A DNA stretch of 64,000 bases from an uncultured bacterium. Lineage in GTDB: Bacteria; Cyanobacteriota; Vampirovibrionia; Gastranaerophilales; Gastranaerophilaceae. Positions 16,740 to 25,190 of this stretch are shown one piece after another. The stretch lies in assembly GCA_902777385.1 (NCBI GenBank), contig CACYTP010000001.1, forward strand, positions 204,419 to 268,418, given 5' to 3'. The notes under the pieces were generated by a model. It saw nothing but the letters and a program-made list of their open reading frames with translations, searched no databases and was not told the DNA's origin. A program made the translations under genes and the position numbers. Within the stretch, counting starts at the first letter, position 1. Each line of letters begins with the position of its first letter.

Positions 16740-18047
16740 ATGAACGATAAGGGAAATAAAACAGATGTAATAATTGTAGGCGGTGGTCCGGCAGGTATAT
16801 CGGCAGCGATTACTGTTGCCCGTGCAGGATATGAAGCTATTGTGATTGAACGAGGGAGTTTTGCCGGAAGCAAGAATGTTTTTGGCGGTGCAATATACAC
16901 GGAATCAGTAAAAGAGTTATTCCCTGAGTTTGAAAAATCAGCCCCTTTGGAAAGAAAAAATATTGAACATAAATTCGCAATTCTCGGAGAAAATGACAGT
17001 ACGATTGTTTCTTACAGAAATACTCCGGAAACTCCGGTAAGTTACAGTGTCATCAGAGGTAAGTTTGACCGATGGATGGCGGAAGAGGCAAAAAAAGAAG
17101 GGGTAATAGTTGCTGAAGAAACTGTTGTAAGAGAACTTATACAGGAACAAGGAAAAGTTATCGGTGTAAAGACCGAGTTGGAAGACTATTATGCAGATAT
17201 TGTAATCCTTGCGGACGGTGTAAATTCACTTCTTGCAAAACAAATTGGTCTGAGAAAAGATATTGAGCCAAAAGATGTAGCCGTGTCTGTAAAAGAAGTC
17301 ATAAAAATTGATAAACAAAAAATTAATGACAGATTTTTAATTAATGATGATGAAGGCTGTATTTACACTTTATTCGGAGGTTCAATGCTCGGTAAACTCG
17401 GGTTGGGATTTGTTTATACAAACAAAGACAGCATAAGTATCGGGTTAGGAATTACTCTTGACGAATTGAGCAGCACGGGCATTAAGCCATACGAGCTTTT
17501 AGAAGATATAAAAGGTCATCCGTCAATTGCACCGTTGATTAAGGACGGGGAAATTGTTGAATATTCGGCACATCTTATTCCGGAGGGCGGATATAAGAAG
17601 ATGCCTAAATTATTCTCTGACGGTGTTATGGTTGTTGGTGATGCCGCTATGCTCGTAAATAATATGCACTGGGAAGGGACAAACCTTGCATTAAAAAGCG
17701 GAATTTTAGCAGGTGAAACTGCAATTCTTGCATTAAAAGAAAAAGATTTTTCAAAAAAATCTTTGAAGCGTTATGATAAAAAATTAAAACAATCATTCGT
17801 TATTAAGGATTTGTACACTTACAGAAATCTTATGGATGTAATGCACAACAAGAGAAAAATATTTATGGATATTTATTTTAAGAAAATAAATGCTTTCTTT
17901 GAGATGTTTACATCTGTGAACGGTATTCCGAAACGTAAATTATATTGGCAATTTATTTGTGATTTTATAAAATCCAGAGGAATTTGCGGTTTGACCTCTG
18001 ATGTTTGGGCAGTAGTAAAACTTGTGTGGAGTGTATTAATAAAATGA
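16740..18047 (+). CDS. fixC: FixC-type electron transfer flavoprotein:quinone oxidoreductase
   Basis: A 435-residue FAD protein of the FixC/ETF-QO family. The N-terminal VIIVGGGPAGISAAITVARAG is the dinucleotide-binding motif, followed by an E (VIERG) that binds the ribose; VFGGAIYTESVKELFPEFE and NMHWEGTNLALKSG are typical of FixC. It moves electrons between an ETF-type flavoprotein and quinone together with FixX. The neighbouring gene overlaps it by ATGA and encodes the matching ferredoxin-like FixX. The electron-bifurcating partners FixA/FixB are not in this window. Start ATG at 16740 has CGAGGAG upstream. Family assignment is firm; physiological substrate is not known. Confidence 0.9.
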   Translation: MNDKGNKTDVIIVGGGPAGISAAITVARAGYEAIVIERGSFAGSKNVFGGAIYTESVKELFPEFEKSAPLERKNIEHKFAILGENDSTIVSYRNTPETPVSYSVIRGKFDRWMAEEAKKEGVIVAEETVVRELIQEQGKVIGVKTELEDYYADIVILADGVNSLLAKQIGLRKDIEPKDVAVSVKEVIKIDKQKINDRFLINDDEGCIYTLFGGSMLGKLGLGFVYTNKDSISIGLGITLDELSSTGIKPYELLEDIKGHPSIAPLIKDGEIVEYSAHLIPEGGYKKMPKLFSDGVMVVGDAAMLVNNMHWEGTNLALKSGILAGETAILALKEKDFSKKSLKRYDKKLKQSFVIKDLYTYRNLMDVMHNKRKIFMDIYFKKINAFFEMFTSVNGIPKRKLYWQFICDFIKSRGICGLTSDVWAVVKLVWSVLIK

Positions 18048-18319
18048 ATTTAGACAAAAATTTGGCAACATTAAAATATACACCTGATACAAAATCTCAT
18101 CTTCAACCTTGTAGTGAAGATTGCAGGGTTTGTAAAAACAGACCTTGCATAAATGCTTGTCCGGCAGGGGTTTATGAGTGGCTTGAAGATAAACAAAAAT
18201 TACTTGTAAAATACGAAAATTGCCTTGAATGCGGTGCTTGTAGAATAATTTGTGAAAAAAAATCACTTAAATGGGAATATCCAAAAGGTACAAAAGGCGT
18301 AGTATTTAAAAAAGGATAA
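18044..18319 (+). CDS. fixX: FixX ferredoxin-like protein
   Basis: A 91-residue iron-sulfur protein. Two cysteine groups are present: CRVCKNRPCINACPAGVY (about residues 26-43) and CLECGACRIICEKK (about 62-75). As in other FixX proteins one cluster site is degraded, so it probably carries one 4Fe-4S cluster. The C-terminal WEYPKGTKGVVFKKG is a clear FixX ending. ATG at 18044 overlaps the fixC stop (ATGA), an arrangement that favours translational coupling and rules out the longer frame start at 18005. Confidence 0.92.
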   Translation: MNLDKNLATLKYTPDTKSHLQPCSEDCRVCKNRPCINACPAGVYEWLEDKQKLLVKYENCLECGACRIICEKKSLKWEYPKGTKGVVFKKG

Positions 18320-18352
18320 ATTTATTTTATAAAACTATAAAGGAGAATAGGT

Positions 18353-18718
18353 ATGAAAGAACAGTACACAAATCAACACAGAAGATGGTATGACAAAGAT
18401 CCGGTATTATCACAGGCAATTTCTACACTTGAACACAGTGATGATGAAACCCAGATTAAAGTCGCATTAAATCTCATTAAAATCATTATTGAACACAATA
18501 TTGAAGATGAGCAGTTTGAGGCAGTAGAAGATATTATTAACGCAGTAGGTTCAGGCTTGGATGATAACAGAAAAGGTCGTTGGTACGATATTGATTCAAC
18601 AGTCAGAACTGCTATGAATATGCTTCAAAATTGTCCTGAGGCAACTCAGAGAATTATTGCTAAAGAAATGGCAAAAATGGTTGTCGATAAAATCAATGAT
18701 GATGGTGAAGAAGCTTAG
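18353..18718 (+). CDS. Small conserved protein with internal duplication
   Basis: A 121-residue, mostly helical, acidic soluble protein that I do not recognise. It shows a clear internal repeat: RRWYDKDPVLSQAISTLE (residues about 10-27) and GRWYDIDSTVRTAMNMLQ (about 75-92), each opening with RWYD.D and followed by a helical stretch. The halves look like two copies of a 55-60-residue unit. A strong AAAGGAG ribosome site precedes the ATG and a hairpin terminator follows, so it is a real, probably well-expressed single gene or the last gene after fixCX (33-base gap). Confidence 0.75.
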   Translation: MKEQYTNQHRRWYDKDPVLSQAISTLEHSDDETQIKVALNLIKIIIEHNIEDEQFEAVEDIINAVGSGLDDNRKGRWYDIDSTVRTAMNMLQNCPEATQRIIAKEMAKMVVDKINDDGEEA

Positions 18719-18737
18719 TTTTCTTCAAAAAGAGTTT

Positions 18738-18780
18738 AAAAATTCCCCTCTACTGTGCAAACATGTGAAGGGAATTTTTT
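18738..18780 (+). terminator. Intrinsic terminator
   Basis: AAAATTCCC (18740 region) pairs with GGGAATTTT, with an imperfect inner stem, followed by T6. It closes the fixCX-RWYD transcript. Confidence 0.8.
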
Positions 18781-18845
18781 ATTACACCTATTGAAGAACT
18801 GTAAAAAATATGTTAAAATAATAAAAAAACAGGAGGATTGAAACT

Positions 18846-18884
18846 ATGAGTATATCTATATTTAAACGTAGGGGGGGGGGGTAA
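18846..18884 (+). pseudogene. Broken 5' part of the pseudopilin gene (start, poly-G tract, stop)
   Basis: AGGAGG at 18831-18836 and an ATG at 18846 give the best translation start before the pseudopilin, but the frame reads MSISIFKRRGGG and stops at TAA 18882 directly after a run of 11 G. One extra G would open a frame that runs on to 19102 (ending after VRFSGEGSDLSDSVKS), and one further single-base deletion near the CCCC at about 19060 would join it to the pilin domain. It is therefore either a phase-variable start, a decayed leader, or a sequencing/assembly error in the homopolymer. Confidence 0.5.
18871..18881. repeat. Poly-G homopolymer tract (G11)
   Basis: Eleven consecutive G in a genome this rich in AT, placed 25 bases inside a reading frame with a strong ribosome site. 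Tracts of this kind slip during replication and drive phase variation in other bacteria. Confidence 0.85.
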
Positions 18885-18951
18885 AATCCTCTCGTAGTAA
18901 TGGTTTGCAGAGTTTTGTGGCTGAGAAGTTCAGCTATTTTGGAATAGGAAA

Positions 18952-19050
18952 TTTCCCCTCTACCGTCGGGAGAGGGCAGAAAATCGACTTTAGCAAAGCG
19001 AAAGTCAGATTTTCGGGTGAGGGGTCAGACCTTTCAGATAGTGTTAAATC
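18952..19050. repeat. REP/MITE-like palindromic element in pseudopilin leader
   Basis: Nested inverted repeats: CCCCTC (18955-18960) with GAGGGG (19019-19024) outside, CCTCT/AGAGG inside, and AAAATC-ACTTT (18980-18991) with AAAGT-GATTTT (19001-19013) in the centre. The right 42 bases (19009-19050) recur without any mismatch at 33577-33618 in front of the second pseudopilin. Confidence 0.8.
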
Positions 19051-19835
19051 CGCACATAGCTCAGTCCCCAAAGCCTCGTCGTGTCGCCTTTACTCTCGCT
19101 GAAGTTTTAATCACCCTCGGTATTATCGGTGTTGTTGCGGCAATGACATTACCTGCTTTAATACAGAATTATCAGAAAGGTGTTGCATTAAATCGTTTAA
19201 AACAAACCTATGCACAAGTTCAAACAGCTATAGATACGGTTGCAGCCAGAGATTTTGACGGACTTCCTTTACATCAGTGGAGTTGCGATGGTCAAACAAA
19301 GTTTAGTGGCGTAAGATCTTGGGGAGAAAGATATGGTGACGCTTGTCTTTATCTTGCAATACAAGAGATTGCCGTAAAAATGTATCCTCAACCTGACAGT
19401 ATAGAACATGCAATGTGCTATGAAGAAGGTAGAGAGTATAGACCTTATACCGGACTTGGAGGAGGTACTTCTGAATTTAGCGATGGAAATAAACTTTCTA
19501 CAGCAGGTATATCAGCATTACTTCCTAATGGTGCTTGTGTTCGCTGGCATTGGGCTGCACATGCATTTAATGCAAGAAGTACTATAGTATTTGATATTGA
19601 TGGACCTTATTCCGGATATAATCAGTATGGAAAGGATGTTTTTAAGTATTATTACTCCACACCTAATACAGGAATAGGCAGAGGTGCAAATGGCAGACTT
19701 CTTGAAGCACATAATCAAGGAGCACGGAGATCAGACTTAAAAAATTATTGCAAAAAAAATCAAGATTGGGCAAATTCATGCGAAGCTCTAATATTAAACG
19801 ACGGCTGGCAGATGAAGTCCGATTATCCGTGGTAA
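19017..19835 (+). CDS. Type IV pilin-like (prepilin-type) protein, leader damaged
   Basis: A pseudopilin with the class III signal AFTLAEVLITLGIIGVV: hydrophobic helix with E5, cleaved before F by a prepilin peptidase; the -1 residue is Ala where Gly is usual. The globular part (about 215 residues) has four or more cysteines and ends in LNDGWQMKSDYPW, as in many Gastranaerophilales proteins of this class. The start is unclear: GTG at 19017 lies inside repeat DNA without a ribosome site, and the good start at 18846 is out of action through the poly-G tract. The protein would be inner-membrane anchored or part of a pilus/type II secretion pseudopilus. Its partner peptidase and ATPase are not in this window. 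Confidence 0.75.
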   Translation: MRGQTFQIVLNPHIAQSPKPRRVAFTLAEVLITLGIIGVVAAMTLPALIQNYQKGVALNRLKQTYAQVQTAIDTVAARDFDGLPLHQWSCDGQTKFSGVRSWGERYGDACLYLAIQEIAVKMYPQPDSIEHAMCYEEGREYRPYTGLGGGTSEFSDGNKLSTAGISALLPNGACVRWHWAAHAFNARSTIVFDIDGPYSGYNQYGKDVFKYYYSTPNTGIGRGANGRLLEAHNQGARRSDLKNYCKKNQDWANSCEALILNDGWQMKSDYPW

Positions 19836-19852
19836 TATTTTTATTATTATGG

Positions 19853-19883
19853 AAAGCAGTAAACTGTCTATGTTTACTGCTTT
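19853..19883 (+). terminator. Intrinsic terminator
   Basis: AAAGCAGTAAAC and GTTTACTGCTTT pair around TGTCTAT, followed by a modest T-rich tail, between the convergent pseudopilin and the 19896 gene. Confidence 0.8.
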
Positions 19884-19895
19884 TGATTTTATAAT

Positions 19896-20372
19896 TTATT
19901 TATTTGCATATTTTAAAAACAGTTGAACTTTTGTCTGCATGAGTTCTTCTGTTATTTTCCATTCACCATTTGGTTGTTTTGTGATAATCATATAGCTGTT
20001 AAGCTTGTAACGTTCGCCTGAGGGCTGGCGAAGTGCGGAAATTTTATATCCGTCTGAAACTTTTTCTGCTTTAATATTTGAGTAAGTGTTTTTATATCGT
20101 CTGAATCTTGCCGTCATTTGTCCCATACGGAGCTGCTTAATATATGTTTCGGTATCCGTTTCCACATCAACTAATTCTCCGTCAGGCTTGATAACCTGAC
20201 GTATTATTTTGGCATTTGGTGAATACATATCAAGCAGGGATTTATCGTAATTATTTGCAGCGTTGACATAATTTCTGAAGAATTTAAGTGCCTCTGCCGT
20301 GCTGTCAGCAAAAGCGGTGTTTCCGAATAATATGAGTACGGAAAATATAAAAAGACAAATATTTTTTATCAT
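19896..20372 (-). CDS. Secreted NTF2-like/SnoaL-fold protein
   Basis: A 158-residue exported protein with a signal peptide (KNICLFIFSVLILFGNTAFA). The mature part looks like the NTF2-like/DUF4440 fold: helices around ALKFFRNYVNAANNYDKSLLDMYSP, then strands containing RQVIKPDGELVDVETD and a final YMIITKQPNGEWKITEELMQT. Such domains bind small ligands or have lost catalysis; no function can be assigned. Its ribosome site (GGGAGG) lies in a possible hairpin with an upstream CCTCTCAT, which might moderate translation. It is downstream of pcrA on the same strand with a 67-base gap that contains its own possible promoter (TATAAT). Confidence 0.7.
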   Translation of the reverse strand: MIKNICLFIFSVLILFGNTAFADSTAEALKFFRNYVNAANNYDKSLLDMYSPNAKIIRQVIKPDGELVDVETDTETYIKQLRMGQMTARFRRYKNTYSNIKAEKVSDGYKISALRQPSGERYKLNSYMIITKQPNGEWKITEELMQTKVQLFLKYANK

Positions 20373-20439
20373 AAATAACCTCCCATAAGTTTATTGTTTA
20401 TTATGAGAGGTCATTTTTCATTATACTAAAGTCGAATTA

Positions 20440-22938
20440 TCAGAATTTTTTTAGTCTTGCATAAGAAGCGTCCATTGCTTTCTTACCTTGTTTACCAAAG
20501 TCAATAGTGTACATTGTACTTTCACCGACAGGTATAACCTCTAAGATATGCCCTATGCCTAGTTTATCGTGGAAAACCCTGTCACCTGCTTTAAATACAT
20601 CTGTCACGATATCCGAACCCTCAATTTTACGTTCTCTTTCTTCTGCTTCCTGTGCTTTTTGGAAATCGTTTTTACGCTTTTCTTCAAGCATTCTTTTAAT
20701 AGCATTATCCTTGAAAAATTCTTTTACTTTTTCTTCATCTTTTTGCTTATTTTCTTTTGATTTAACAAGAATAGTACGGGCAGGAGTGCGTCTTACGACA
20801 GATGTTGTTGTATTTTTTTTCTGCGGTGCGATAAATCCTTTTCCGAAACCTGTTGAAGGTTTTACATATCCAAAGCTGTCAGACTGGGTAGAAATTGGTG
20901 AAGAATAAGAGTAATCTCGTTCTGATTTTGCCCTTGATACTGCATCTCTGAATGTTGAAGAACTGCCTGTACTGTTTTCAGAACCAAGTCTGTTTAAAAG
21001 TTTCGGTGGTATTTCTTCAATAAAACGTGACGGGTTGTAGTATTTATATTCACCCCACATTTGACGGCGTTTTGCAGAGGTAAGGAACAATTTTTCTTCT
21101 GCACGGGTTACGCCTACATACATTAATCTGCGTTCTTCTTCAAGTTCTGACGGTATGTTGAATGTTCTCTGATGCGGAAAAACTCCTTCATCCATACCTG
21201 CCAGAAATACTGTCGGAAATTCAAGACCTTTTGCGGCGTGTAAAGTCATAAGTGTAACATTATTTGCTATTGTATCCATATTATCAATATCTGAGATTAA
21301 TGATATTTGTGTTAAGAAATCTCCCAGAACATTATCATCATTTTCAGGTACAAATTCCTCTGCTACGTTTACAAATTCCTGCAAGTTTTCAATATCAGCT
21401 TCACTTTCAGGTGTATTTTGAAGCTGTAATTCATTCAGATAACCGCTTTTTTCAATAACAAGAGTTACGAATTCTCTCAAATTGTACGAATTAATTGCAT
21501 CACGGAATTTTTCTATTAAAGAAACAAAATCTTTTAGTTTGGTTTTTGTTTTTGCAGGAATTTCGTCATCTTCATCTACTCGTTGTGCGGCTTCAAACAG
21601 GCTTATATCATTCATATCGGCAAATAACTGTAGTCTTTTAACCGTAGTTTCACCTATTGCACGTTTCGGAACATTCACAATACGTCTGAAGCTTTGCGAA
21701 TCGTCAGGATTATATATTAATTTCAAATAGGCAATAATATCTTTTATTTCTTTACGGTCATAGAATTTCAGTCCCCCGTATATTCTGTATGGAATACCGG
21801 AAGCCATACAAGCTTCTTCTATTGCACGGGATTGTGAATTTGTACGATAAAGAATTGCGTATTGATTGTAATTACCACCGCTCTCTTTTTTTATTGTACT
21901 TACAATGAAATTGGCTTCATCAGATTCATCCTGAGCTTCAAAATAATCAATAAGCTCCCCTTCGCCTTTGTTTGAATAGAGTACCTTATCAACACGTTCT
22001 GTATTATTTTCGATAATTGCATTTGCAACATCAAGAATATTTGATGTGGAACGATAATTTTGTTCAAGCTTAATTAATTTTGTGTTTTTAAAATCTCTTT
22101 GGAAATTCATAATAATTGTATAATCTGCACCACGCCAACTGTATATAGATTGGTCAACATCACCTACGACACAGAGTGAACGTTTAGGCGGAATATCTTT
22201 TTGCAGATTTGTGTAGAGCATATTAACCAATTTGTATTGAGCAAGGTTTGTATCCTGATACTCATCAACAAGTATATGTTCAAATCTTTCATAGTAATAT
22301 TCTCTCACATCAGGATTTTGCTCTAACAGTTTTACGGTCAGCATTAGCATATCGTCAAAATCTATTGCGTTGTTGTTATTGAGTGTATTTTCGTATTCTT
22401 CAAAAATCTGTGCAATTTTCTGTGATTTAAAATCTCTTGCAAAAGTTGCATAAGTATATGCGTCCTGCATTTTATTTTTAGCATTGGAAATTACGGCTTT
22501 TACAAGTTTTGGTTGATAAATCTTGTCATCAACATTTAATTTTTTAATCGCTTGCTTTATAACTGCAGTTGTGTCATTGTCATCATATATTGTGAAATTC
22601 TTATCCAGTTTTTTGCCGGATTGGAAGGTATATTTATCGACATTCTCTCTCAAAATTCTTCCGCAAATACTGTGGAAGGTTCCTATCCACATGTATTTGA
22701 TAATATTCTCACCGACAATATTTCCGATACGAATTTTCATTTCTTTTGCCGCTTTGTTGGTAAACGTCACGGCTAGAATGCTTTTTGGCTTTATGCCATT
22801 TTGTATTAAGTATGCTATTCTTGAAGTTAAAACTTTAGTTTTTCCGCTGCCCGCACCTGCCAGTATAAGCAGAGGTCCTTTAGTTGTCTGAACAGCCTCT
22901 TTCTGTTCATTATTAAGATTTTCCAGTAGATTTTCCAT
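20440..22938 (-). CDS. pcrA: ATP-dependent DNA helicase PcrA/UvrD
   Basis: An 832-residue superfamily 1A 3'-5' helicase for nucleotide-excision and mismatch repair and for clearing RecA and transcription complexes. Seen motifs: Q motif LNNEQKEAV, Walker A AGAGSGKTKVLTSRIAYLI, motif II DEYQDTN, motif III GDVDQSIYSWRGAD, motif IV region QNYRST, motif V TLHAAKGLEFPTVFLAGM and motif VI EERRLMYVGVTRA. The C-terminal about 50 residues (GDRVFHDKLGIGHILEVI...) are the PcrA Tudor-like RNA polymerase-binding domain. ATG at 22938 is used; an in-frame TTG five codons upstream is possible but the AATAGGG site suits 22938. Confidence 0.95.
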   Translation of the reverse strand: MENLLENLNNEQKEAVQTTKGPLLILAGAGSGKTKVLTSRIAYLIQNGIKPKSILAVTFTNKAAKEMKIRIGNIVGENIIKYMWIGTFHSICGRILRENVDKYTFQSGKKLDKNFTIYDDNDTTAVIKQAIKKLNVDDKIYQPKLVKAVISNAKNKMQDAYTYATFARDFKSQKIAQIFEEYENTLNNNNAIDFDDMLMLTVKLLEQNPDVREYYYERFEHILVDEYQDTNLAQYKLVNMLYTNLQKDIPPKRSLCVVGDVDQSIYSWRGADYTIIMNFQRDFKNTKLIKLEQNYRSTSNILDVANAIIENNTERVDKVLYSNKGEGELIDYFEAQDESDEANFIVSTIKKESGGNYNQYAILYRTNSQSRAIEEACMASGIPYRIYGGLKFYDRKEIKDIIAYLKLIYNPDDSQSFRRIVNVPKRAIGETTVKRLQLFADMNDISLFEAAQRVDEDDEIPAKTKTKLKDFVSLIEKFRDAINSYNLREFVTLVIEKSGYLNELQLQNTPESEADIENLQEFVNVAEEFVPENDDNVLGDFLTQISLISDIDNMDTIANNVTLMTLHAAKGLEFPTVFLAGMDEGVFPHQRTFNIPSELEEERRLMYVGVTRAEEKLFLTSAKRRQMWGEYKYYNPSRFIEEIPPKLLNRLGSENSTGSSSTFRDAVSRAKSERDYSYSSPISTQSDSFGYVKPSTGFGKGFIAPQKKNTTTSVVRRTPARTILVKSKENKQKDEEKVKEFFKDNAIKRMLEEKRKNDFQKAQEAEERERKIEGSDIVTDVFKAGDRVFHDKLGIGHILEVIPVGESTMYTIDFGKQGKKAMDASYARLKKF

Positions 22939-23021
22939 ATACCCTATTCCCAAAATTGAAATTTTATGTTATAATCAGCATAATTAAAAAATACAATTAT
23001 TGCAATGAGAAAGTAGGAAAA

Positions 23022-23618
23022 ATGGTAGAAGAAAAAATTAACATCACATTAAACAGTGATGGAAACGGACAAGAAGAACAACCGTCAATTATGGTTCCTA
23101 TCGATGATATGGATGTTGTCAAAGATAATTCTCCACATACGGTTGATGAATTAGCACAGGAATTGGCTACAATAAGACAGTCCGCAAAGAAAATTGCAAT
23201 AATTGGCAGTCGTAATTTGCCGATTACACATCAGCAAATGATAGAAACTCTTGCTACGGCACTTGTCATGCAAGGTAATACTATTATTACATCAGGAGGT
23301 TCTTCAGGTACAAATGCTGCGGCTATTCGTGGTGCGATGAAGGCTAACCCTGAAAAATTAAGAGTTATTTTACCTCAGACAATCGGACAACAGCCAAGTG
23401 ATGTTCAGGATCAGCTTATTGGGGTGCCCAATATTGTCGAACATTCCGACAGAGCTATGATGACTTTGGCTGATGCTTCCAGAGTTTGTAACAGAGAAAT
23501 TATTGACGAATGTAATCAATTGATTTGTTTCTTATCTCATACGAGTAAAACTCTTCATAAGGCTGTTCAATATGCCGAAGAAGGTCATAAAGTTATTACA
23601 GTATTCTATTTAGATTGA
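23022..23618 (+). CDS. DprA-like DNA recombination-mediator protein (SLOG fold)
   Basis: A 198-residue Rossmann-like protein. After about 45 variable residues it reads KIAIIGSRNLPITHQQMIETLATALVMQGNTIITSGGSSGTNAAAIRGAM, in pieces typical of the DprA/SLOG nucleotide-binding fold (IIGSR and the GGSSGTNAAA loop). The C-terminal winged helix of full DprA is absent, and the size fits the short form annotated in Cyanobacteria as DNA recombination-mediator protein A. It may help load RecA during uptake or recombination, but short SLOG proteins can also act in signalling. ATG 23022 is chosen for GTAGGAAA upstream. It is divergent from pcrA and overlaps the next gene. Confidence 0.8.
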   Translation: MVEEKINITLNSDGNGQEEQPSIMVPIDDMDVVKDNSPHTVDELAQELATIRQSAKKIAIIGSRNLPITHQQMIETLATALVMQGNTIITSGGSSGTNAAAIRGAMKANPEKLRVILPQTIGQQPSDVQDQLIGVPNIVEHSDRAMMTLADASRVCNREIIDECNQLICFLSHTSKTLHKAVQYAEEGHKVITVFYLD

Positions 23619-23821
23619 TGAATTTTATGAAGAAACGAATAATTAAAACAATACTTTATAGTATAGTCGGTGTTATTGCGGGTGTAATAGGGCTTTCCCT
23701 GTCAGATGCTTATACAGCTTATCTTCCGGTTAGTATTGCTTCAAGAATTGAGGTATTGCCATTTATAGGCTTTTTAGCAGGTCCTGTATATTATGTATTT
23801 GCAGGCAAACTGGATGAATAA
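23618..23821 (+). CDS. Small two-helix membrane protein
   Basis: A 67-residue inner-membrane protein with a basic N-terminus (KKRIIKTI) and two hydrophobic segments (LYSIVGVIAGVIGLSLSD and VLPFIGFLAGPVYYVFAG). No family recognised. Its ATG overlaps the stop of the DprA-like gene (TGATG), so the two are probably translationally coupled; an ATG at 23627 is an alternative start. The coupling suggests a shared function, which cannot be named. Confidence 0.6.
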   Translation: MNFMKKRIIKTILYSIVGVIAGVIGLSLSDAYTAYLPVSIASRIEVLPFIGFLAGPVYYVFAGKLDE

Positions 23822-23900
23822 TTCATACTCTGTATTTAATTCTTTAAATTGCAGATTATAGTTGTTTATTGTAATATTAGGCTTACATAAGGAAAATATT

Positions 23901-25070
23901 ATGAGTGATGATTTAAAAAAACTTACCGGTAAAAATAAAAATGACTATGAACAGGTCGCAAAATCTCTTGTAGATAATTGTGATGTGGAATTATTCAAAG
24001 AACTTGTTGAACAAGACGGATTTTTGTTTGATTTTATTAAACAAAATGTTGCACAGAGAATTTTTGATGCCTGTAATGAAAATAATTACCGTAATTTATT
24101 ATCATTCCTTAAATATTATTCACCGTCCTATGATGAGGCAATTGTTTCTGTGCTTGCAAAATATGCCGATGAAGATTTAACGGATGAGATGCTTGAATTG
24201 TTTGAGAACGGTAGTGAAGATGAAAAATGCTATTGTGCAAAATTTTTCTCATACATTCAGGATTCTCTGGCATTAGATTTATTGAGAGAAAACTCATATA
24301 CTGAAAATGAAAGCTTAAACGCTAATTGTGCTGCTACTTTAGGGATATTGAATGATAAACAGTCTTATGATGAGGCAATTAAAAAATTGAGCAGTGTTGA
24401 TGAATTTGAGAAACTCAATGCGGTAAAGTTTCTTGTAATGTATGGTAATCCTGAAGCTTTGCAGAATATTATAGATAGTATGAAAAATTCTACTATGGCT
24501 GAAAATATAGCAGGATATATTCCTTATCTTATCAGTTTGCAGGATTTGCTGCAAAAAGATTATTCAAATGCCTTGCTTGTTATAAACAATATTATAAACG
24601 GTCTTGGCGAAATATTGGGACTTTATGAGGTTATAAACTTTGAATTATATAATATTTTTGAATCACTTATTTCAAACCCGATAAATAGTCAATCTGCCGT
24701 GGTACTCCTTAATGCGGAAGAAAAATTTAATATATTGACTGAAAATGATGAATATATGTTTGATGAGGACAAAAATACTCAGGCAGAAGTTAAAGATATA
24801 AAAAAGCTTTTAGGAAAAATTGATAAAAAACAATTAAAAAATATGATTACAAAAGAGTTAAATGAAAATAGTCCTTTTGTATATACGGCTTTGGATTATT
24901 CGGAAAATACAGAAGCTATAAAAGAATTGTTGCGTTGTGATAATCAAACAGTCATTCTTAAAACTGCAGAAGTGTTAAAAAAACAGGGTGCTTTGAATGA
25001 TACAGAAAGAACCGTTGCTTTGCTAAAAATTACGGATGAAAATATTAAATCTGTTCTGAGAGCTTTGTAG
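23901..25070 (+). CDS. HEAT/ARM-like repeat protein
   Basis: A 389-residue, acidic, all-helical cytoplasmic protein. The middle part shows repeated pairs of helices with leucine/alanine spacing (EDEKCYCAKFFSYIQDSLAL; NANCAATLGILNDKQSYDEA; EKLNAVKFLVMYGNPEALQ) that look like HEAT-like repeats. It is a likely protein-protein scaffold. ATG at 23901 is used because AAGGAAA is placed correctly; an earlier in-frame ATG at 23862 has no ribosome site. It directly precedes the flagellar genes, but a 190-base spacer with its own promoter follows, so a link to flagella is only positional. Confidence 0.65.
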   Translation: MSDDLKKLTGKNKNDYEQVAKSLVDNCDVELFKELVEQDGFLFDFIKQNVAQRIFDACNENNYRNLLSFLKYYSPSYDEAIVSVLAKYADEDLTDEMLELFENGSEDEKCYCAKFFSYIQDSLALDLLRENSYTENESLNANCAATLGILNDKQSYDEAIKKLSSVDEFEKLNAVKFLVMYGNPEALQNIIDSMKNSTMAENIAGYIPYLISLQDLLQKDYSNALLVINNIINGLGEILGLYEVINFELYNIFESLISNPINSQSAVVLLNAEEKFNILTENDEYMFDEDKNTQAEVKDIKKLLGKIDKKQLKNMITKELNENSPFVYTALDYSENTEAIKELLRCDNQTVILKTAEVLKKQGALNDTERTVALLKITDENIKSVLRAL

Positions 25071-25190
25071 TCAGTGAATTTATTTATGATTTTAATTTTT
25101 TAATATACTATTTGACTTAGTGAAATAAATCATTAATGATATGACAGGTAGTATTATAAATAAAATCATCCGGTTTGTGTACAACAAATG

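Noticed and set aside
18905..19102. 65-residue frame upstream of the first pseudopilin as a separate gene
   Set aside because: It starts at a TTG without ribosome site, and its C-terminal part is the repeat-encoded leader seen in the second pseudopilin; treated as a shifted leader.
20507..22891. Several plus-strand frames of 63-133 residues
   Set aside because: Antisense shadows of pcrA with hydrophobic noise.
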